Source of the DNA: Chthoniobacter sp.
GTDB taxonomy: Bacteria; Verrucomicrobiota; Verrucomicrobiia; Chthoniobacterales; Chthoniobacteraceae
Reading direction: 5' to 3'
Length of the DNA stretch: 9,058 bases
Assembly (NCBI GenBank): GCA_025351065.1
Contig: JANXWQ010000284.1
Location: 1 to 9,058, forward strand
This document shows, in pieces, positions 5,582-9,058 of this stretch (positions within the stretch are counted from its first letter, which is position 1; each line of letters begins with the position of its first letter). The notes beneath the pieces were generated by a model. That model was not told the origin of the DNA. It saw only the letters and a list, made by a program, of their open reading frames with translations, and searched no databases. Made by a program: the position numbers and the translations under genes.

Positions 5582-7360
5582 ATGTCTGATCCCGATCCCA
5601 CGATCCCGACCGCAAAACCGTCGTCAGGCGGGACAGACTCTTCTCCATTGGGCCAGAGCGCGATCGACCTGACGGATACACAAATGCAGGAGGCGCTGGC
5701 ACCGGAGACGCGCAGCGCTGCGCCCACGGTTTTGCGTGGCTGGCAGCCGCCCACCGTGGCGGAGCTGCAGAGGATGCTGCCGCAATATGAAGTGCAGCAG
5801 TTTCTCGCGCGCGGCGGCATGGGAGCGGTTTACAAGGGCACGCAGCTGAGCCTCGACCGCTGCGTGGCCATCAAAATTTTGCCGCCGGGCATCGAGGACG
5901 AGGACGTGCATTACGGTGAGCGTTTCAAGCAGGAGGCCAGGGCGATGGCGAAGTTCAAGCACCCCGGCATCGTCGCCGTGCATGATGCGGGCGAGACGCC
6001 GGACGGACTGCTTTATTTCATGATGGAGTTCATCGAGGGCACGGACGTGGCGCAGCTCGTGGCGGCGCAGGGGAACCTTCCGGTGGCGCAGGCTCTTTCC
6101 ATCACCGCGCACATCCGCGATGCCTTGGCCTACGCGCACAGCCGCGGCATCGTGCATCGCGACATCAAGCCCGCCAACATCATGCTCGAAGCCGACGGCG
6201 CGGTGAAAGTCGCCGACTTCGGACTCGCCAAAGTCGTGGCGCAGGAAAGCGCCGCCCTCACGCGCAGCGACATGTCGCTGGGCACGCCGGATTTCATCGC
6301 GCCGGAGACCATGATTCCAGGCCTCAAGGTGGATGCGCGCGCCGATCTCTACGCGGTGGGTGTGATGCTTTACCAGATGCTCACCGGCCGCATCCCGCGC
6401 GGGCGTTTTCAGCTTCCCTCGGGAGTCCGGCCGGAGATCGACCTGCGCCTCGATGCCATCGTGGACAAAGCCATGCAGCCGGACCGCGAACAGCGCTACG
6501 CCTCGGCGACTGAGCTGAAGGCCGACTTGGAGCGCGTCATGGAAAGTGGCGCGCATCCTCCAGTCCGAGATGAGCCAGCTGCCGGCAAAGCCGCGACGAG
6601 AGCTAAGGCGGGCCGGAGTTACCGCACTCCTCTCATCATCGCAGTCTTCACCATCGCCGGCGTTGCCGGCGGATTGCTTATCTGGAAAGGCGGGAGCAGC
6701 CGCGCGAACAATTCTGCCAAGGCACAAGCATCACCAGACACGTCAACCGCCGCCGAGCGAGTTATCGACCTGCTCGCCCTCGTGGACGTGAAGCGCGATG
6801 CCATCGCCGGTGCGTGGTCGCGCACGGTGGACGGTCTCGTGGTGCAGAAGTTGCCGGACACCGCCAGCGGGCGCGGGCGTTTGCAACTGCCCTTCGAGGC
6901 CCCGGCGGAATATGACTTCGACATCGAGTTCACTCCGGGGGACGGCGGCGGTTATCTCGGCCAGGCTTTGTCCGGAGCGGGACATCCCTTTGCCTGGATC
7001 ATGGATCAGCGAGTCAGCATCGGCACAAAGGCCGGGTTTGAAATGCTGCATGGCAAACCGCTGTGGGACAACAGCGAGGCTTCGGTCCTGAGAAAGCAAC
7101 TGCTGACCACCGGCCAGCGGCACGTCTCGCATGTGGAGGTTCGCCGGGGCAAGGCTCTCGGTTTCCTCGATGGCGAGAAGCTCGTGCAATGGGGCAGTGG
7201 CAGCAGCGACTTCAAACAATTCGACGTGACGCCTGACAGCGCCATGCGCGACGCCCGGCATCTCGGCGTCATCGCATCGGATCGCGCGGTCACGTTTCAC
7301 AAGATCACCGTGCGGGAAATCCGCGGCCCCGGTTTCCAGATTCCCGCCGCCGCGCCATGA
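5582..7360 (+). CDS. Transmembrane Hanks-type serine/threonine protein kinase with extracytoplasmic beta-rich domain
   Basis: A 592-residue sensor kinase. The kinase domain spans residues ~68-322: glycine loop ARGGMGAVYKG (G78-G81), ATP-anchoring K98 in VAIKIL, helix-C E118, catalytic loop HRDIKPAN (D194, N199), DFG 212-214, GTPDFIAPE with APE 240-242, and D255 in DLYAVG. All key residues are kept, so it should be active. Residues ~349-368 (TPLIIAVFTIAGVAGGLLIW) form one membrane span. The outer part (~390-592) contains EYDFDIEFT and FAWIMDQ and resembles the lectin-like or DUF1080-like tails of PVC-group kinases; that likeness is from memory. An N-terminal Ser/Thr/Pro-rich segment (1-65) may be a phosphorylation site region. 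ATG 5582 is chosen because upstream in-frame codons from TTG 5477 give Arg/Pro-rich, unlikely protein; no good Shine-Dalgarno serves either. The stop overlaps the sigma factor start (ATGA), so the two are coupled. Confidence 0.93.
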   Translation: MSDPDPTIPTAKPSSGGTDSSPLGQSAIDLTDTQMQEALAPETRSAAPTVLRGWQPPTVAELQRMLPQYEVQQFLARGGMGAVYKGTQLSLDRCVAIKILPPGIEDEDVHYGERFKQEARAMAKFKHPGIVAVHDAGETPDGLLYFMMEFIEGTDVAQLVAAQGNLPVAQALSITAHIRDALAYAHSRGIVHRDIKPANIMLEADGAVKVADFGLAKVVAQESAALTRSDMSLGTPDFIAPETMIPGLKVDARADLYAVGVMLYQMLTGRIPRGRFQLPSGVRPEIDLRLDAIVDKAMQPDREQRYASATELKADLERVMESGAHPPVRDEPAAGKAATRAKAGRSYRTPLIIAVFTIAGVAGGLLIWKGGSSRANNSAKAQASPDTSTAAERVIDLLALVDVKRDAIAGAWSRTVDGLVVQKLPDTASGRGRLQLPFEAPAEYDFDIEFTPGDGGGYLGQALSGAGHPFAWIMDQRVSIGTKAGFEMLHGKPLWDNSEASVLRKQLLTTGQRHVSHVEVRRGKALGFLDGEKLVQWGSGSSDFKQFDVTPDSAMRDARHLGVIASDRAVTFHKITVREIRGPGFQIPAAAP

Positions 7361-8094
7361 CTCCCTCCGCGAAGGACGGCCGCTTTCCCACCACCCACTG
7401 GACACTCATCCGGCGGCTGAAAAGCGACGACGCCGACGTCGCGCGCCGCGCCCTGGATGATCTGTGCGGACAATATCATTACCCGCTCTACTGCTACATC
7501 CGCCGCCGCGGACTGGCCCACCATGATGCACAGGATGCGCTGCACGACTTCCTCAGCAAGCTCTTGCGGCTCGGCTCCTTTGCGGAAGCGGACCAGCAGA
7601 AAGGCCACCTGCGCGCCTTTCTCAGTACGGCGCTGAATCGCTTTCTGATCAACTGGCATGAAGGGCACGCCCGCCAGCGCCGGGAAGTAAGCACCGACTC
7701 GGAGCAGTTCACCGCGGTGGATGAAGACCGCTATCTGCGGGAAAAATTCGACGCGCGGGACACTCCCGACCGCGTCTTCGAGCGCAAATGGGCGCAGGAG
7801 CTGATGCGCCGCGTCTTCCAGCAGCTCGGAGAAGACTATGCTGAGCGCGGAAAGTCCGCTTTGTTCAAAACCCTTAAGCCCGTGATCTTGCGCGGCGGCA
7901 GTCTGCGCGGGGAAGACCCCGGCGCACTGGCCGCATCATTGGAGATGCAGGAGACCGCCTTGCGCATGGCGCTCTCCCGCCTGCTGCGGCACTACCGCAC
8001 AGCCTTGGAAAACGAAGTGCGCCAAACGGTCGATGGCGAGGAGGAAGTAGCCGGAGAACTGGCTTATCTGCGGCAGTTATTCAGCGGTAGTTAA
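7357..8094 (+). CDS. ECF-like sigma-70 family RNA polymerase sigma factor, kinase-linked
   Basis: A 245-residue cytoplasmic factor that would direct RNA polymerase to a set of promoters. It opens with FPTTHWTLI (residues 10-18), a signature often seen in PVC-group ECF-like sigma factors. Region 2 covers about 35-105, with YCYIRRRGLAHHDAQDALHDF for core binding and -10 recognition and FLSTALNRFLINW after it. A charged linker of about 70 residues follows. Region 4 helix-turn-helix lies at about 186-215 (ALAASLEMQETALRMALSRL, then RHYRTAL). A 25-residue acidic tail ends the protein. It is longer than typical ECF factors (about 180-200 residues). The ATG lies inside the kinase stop (ATGA), and no separate promoter or anti-sigma gene is present, so control by kinase phosphorylation is the likely model, as known for EcfP-PknT of Vibrio. 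Region 4 is less conserved than region 2, so promoter recognition is unknown. Confidence 0.88.
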   Translation: MTPSAKDGRFPTTHWTLIRRLKSDDADVARRALDDLCGQYHYPLYCYIRRRGLAHHDAQDALHDFLSKLLRLGSFAEADQQKGHLRAFLSTALNRFLINWHEGHARQRREVSTDSEQFTAVDEDRYLREKFDARDTPDRVFERKWAQELMRRVFQQLGEDYAERGKSALFKTLKPVILRGGSLRGEDPGALAASLEMQETALRMALSRLLRHYRTALENEVRQTVDGEEEVAGELAYLRQLFSGS

Positions 8095-8103
8095 GCCATG
8101 CCG

Positions 8104-8117
8104 CCCGCACTCGCGGG
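8104..8117 (+). terminator. Possible terminator after the sigma factor gene
   Basis: CCCGC-ACTC-GCGGG is a perfect 5-bp GC stem with a 4-base loop, nine bases after the sigma factor stop. A T-rich stretch (TTATTTT, 8131-8137) follows, but only 13 bases later, so the match to an intrinsic terminator is weak. Confidence 0.3.
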
Positions 8118-8154
8118 GTGCCTTCGTCGATTATTTTGACGGATCTGGTTACAA

Positions 8155-8185
8155 ACACGCATCACGCTGGTAAGCGTGGGCGTGT
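8155..8185 (+). promoter_or_regulatory. Strong hairpin upstream of the exported protein gene
   Basis: ACACGC (8155-8160) pairs with GCGTGT (8180-8185) and CACGC (8163-8167) with GCGTG (8174-8178) around the loop TGGTAA: eleven base pairs with a small internal loop (AT opposite G). It is followed by GTCTCC, not a T-run, so it is a poor intrinsic terminator. It lies 88 bases before the next start codon and may be a leader structure or a protein-binding palindrome for the gene at 8274. The rest of 8186-8273 shows no clear Shine-Dalgarno or standard promoter. Confidence 0.4.
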
Positions 8186-8273
8186 GTCTCCATCCGTGAC
8201 TAACCACCCTTCGGTTCCACCACTGCGAGACTCCCTATTTTTCCACTTTTTAAGTCAGCCACACCATCGAGCC

Positions 8274-9058
8274 ATGAAAACCAAAGCCATCCTGTCCTCT
8301 GCCGCCCTGATCCTCGCCGCCGCCTTGTCCATTCCAGATCCTTGCCGTGCGGCGGATACGATTCACGGGATTAATACCGAGATAGGCGGCGGCCCATACG
8401 GTACCTTCAATCAGACCAGCACCGGCGGCTCTCTCAGTTCCTCCTTTACGAATGCCTACGGTCACGCCGACATGTCCGTGAGCCATGGGGCGGGCACCAT
8501 CAATGACCATTCCATTGCGGATGGCGGCACGCGGGGACAGAACAGCGGAAGCCTGTCCTGGACGGACACGGTGACCATCAATCCCAGCGATTCGGCGCTC
8601 CTGGGCACCGGCGGAACGGCCATCTTCACTTATCACCTCACTGGCAGCATGACCGTCACGGGCGCTCCCAACACAGTCTACTATCACGTGCAACTGCCCA
8701 GCGGGAACGAACTCGCGGGGTTCTATCAGAACTCCTCGACTCTTTCGTCGGGAACGCCGATCTCGGATTGGTTCACGTTTACGGACGCCGTCTTCTTCAA
8801 CTTCGGCACCCCCTTCAGCGTGACGACGAGCCTCAGTGGAGCAGCGGCCCTTGTTGTTGGTGCCCCGACCACTGGGGACGTTCACCTTTCGCGCCGCGTC
8901 GGCGGCATGAGCGTCGTTAATGGCGGAGGCCCGGTGAACTTCACGTCCACTTCCCCCACCGGCTCGTCGGCCGGATTGAGTGTCCCCTCCGGCGGCTCCT
9001 TTGGAGGACTCACCGTGACGAACACGTCGCCGTTCAGCCACGGCTCGACCGCGAGTCT
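8274..9058 (+). CDS. Exported Gly/Ser/Thr-rich protein, PEP-CTERM-type candidate (3'-truncated by window edge)
   Basis: From ATG 8274 the frame stays open for 261 codons to the right edge. Residues 1-26 are a clear signal peptide: MKTKAILSS, the hydrophobic core ALILAAALSI, then a PDPCRA-A-D cleavage region. The mature part is rich in Gly, Ser, Thr and Asn and poor in charged residues, with beta-strand-like stretches such as SLSWTDTVTI, TAIFTYHLTGSMTVTG and WFTFTDAVFFNFGTPF. This matches the style of PEP-CTERM surface proteins, where a 'SWSDTLTI'-like strand is common, but the C-terminal sorting signal needed to prove it lies outside the window. The single cysteine (C24) is in the signal region and has no lipobox. 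No strong Shine-Dalgarno precedes the start. It follows the kinase-sigma pair on the same strand by 179 bases and could be a target of that sigma factor. Specific function unknown. Confidence 0.8.
   Translation, partial: MKTKAILSSAALILAAALSIPDPCRAADTIHGINTEIGGGPYGTFNQTSTGGSLSSSFTNAYGHADMSVSHGAGTINDHSIADGGTRGQNSGSLSWTDTVTINPSDSALLGTGGTAIFTYHLTGSMTVTGAPNTVYYHVQLPSGNELAGFYQNSSTLSSGTPISDWFTFTDAVFFNFGTPFSVTTSLSGAAALVVGAPTTGDVHLSRRVGGMSVVNGGGPVNFTSTSPTGSSAGLSVPSGGSFGGLTVTNTSPFSHGSTAS

Noticed and set aside
5624..6727. 367-codon minus-strand open frame
   Set aside because: Antisense to the kinase domain; His/Arg/Ala-rich shadow product.
8136..8164. TTGACG as a -35 promoter element
   Set aside because: No acceptable -10 element is present 16-18 bases downstream; that position falls into the GC hairpin.
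8205..8240. CCACCACTGCGAG resembling the end of a cobalamin riboswitch B12 box
   Set aside because: Only a few bases match and the conserved upstream part of the box is absent. The next gene is an exported protein with no link to cobalamin.
8250..9041. 263-codon minus-strand open frame
   Set aside because: Antisense to the exported protein, whose frame has a textbook signal peptide. The minus product is Arg/Gly/Ala-rich without motifs.

Overview
The window is GC-rich, gene-dense bacterial DNA. The closest fit is a member of the Verrucomicrobiota (PVC superphylum). The argument rests on a Hanks-type Ser/Thr kinase with a membrane anchor and an extracytoplasmic beta-rich tail, overlapping an ECF-like sigma factor that begins with the 'FPTTHW' signature common in Planctomycetes and Verrucomicrobia. 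Weak Shine-Dalgarno signals at most starts agree with this. The assignment is inference from gene content, not from a marker gene.

Layout: (1) 2-1384, plus strand: the C-terminal part of a DinG/YoaA-type superfamily 2 helicase whose N-terminus lies left of the window. (2) 5392 down to 1562, minus strand: a tight five-gene run. It reads, in transcription order, a two-repeat CbiX-like chelatase (5392-4523), a four-cysteine protein resembling the extra Fe-S part of Deinococcus DR2241 (4526-3927), an amidohydrolase of the aminofutalosine/SAH deaminase-like class (3930-2707), a secreted D-alanyl-D-alanine carboxypeptidase (2726-1752) and a 60-residue single-pass membrane protein (1744-1562). Neighbouring genes overlap by 4, 4 and 20 bases and are then separated by 7, so translational coupling is likely. 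(3) 5393-5581: a short divergent intergenic region, with an inverted repeat beside the cbiX Shine-Dalgarno. (4) 5582-8094, plus strand: the kinase and sigma factor, overlapping in ATGA. (5) 8095-8273: an intergenic region with two hairpins. (6) 8274 to the right edge: an exported Gly/Ser/Thr-rich protein that is open at the window end and resembles PEP-CTERM-type surface proteins.

How the genes may work together: cbiX and the four-cysteine gene together appear to rebuild the multidomain chelatase DR2241 as two polypeptides, which points to metal insertion into a tetrapyrrole. The link to the amidohydrolase and the carboxypeptidase is positional only. The kinase and sigma factor look like a signalling unit in which an external or periplasmic signal alters kinase activity and thereby the sigma factor; the exported protein just downstream is a natural candidate target. 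No mobile element, CRISPR array, tRNA or rRNA was seen. The points most worth a second look are the split chelatase, the kinase-sigma unit with its neighbour, and the leader structure at cbiX.
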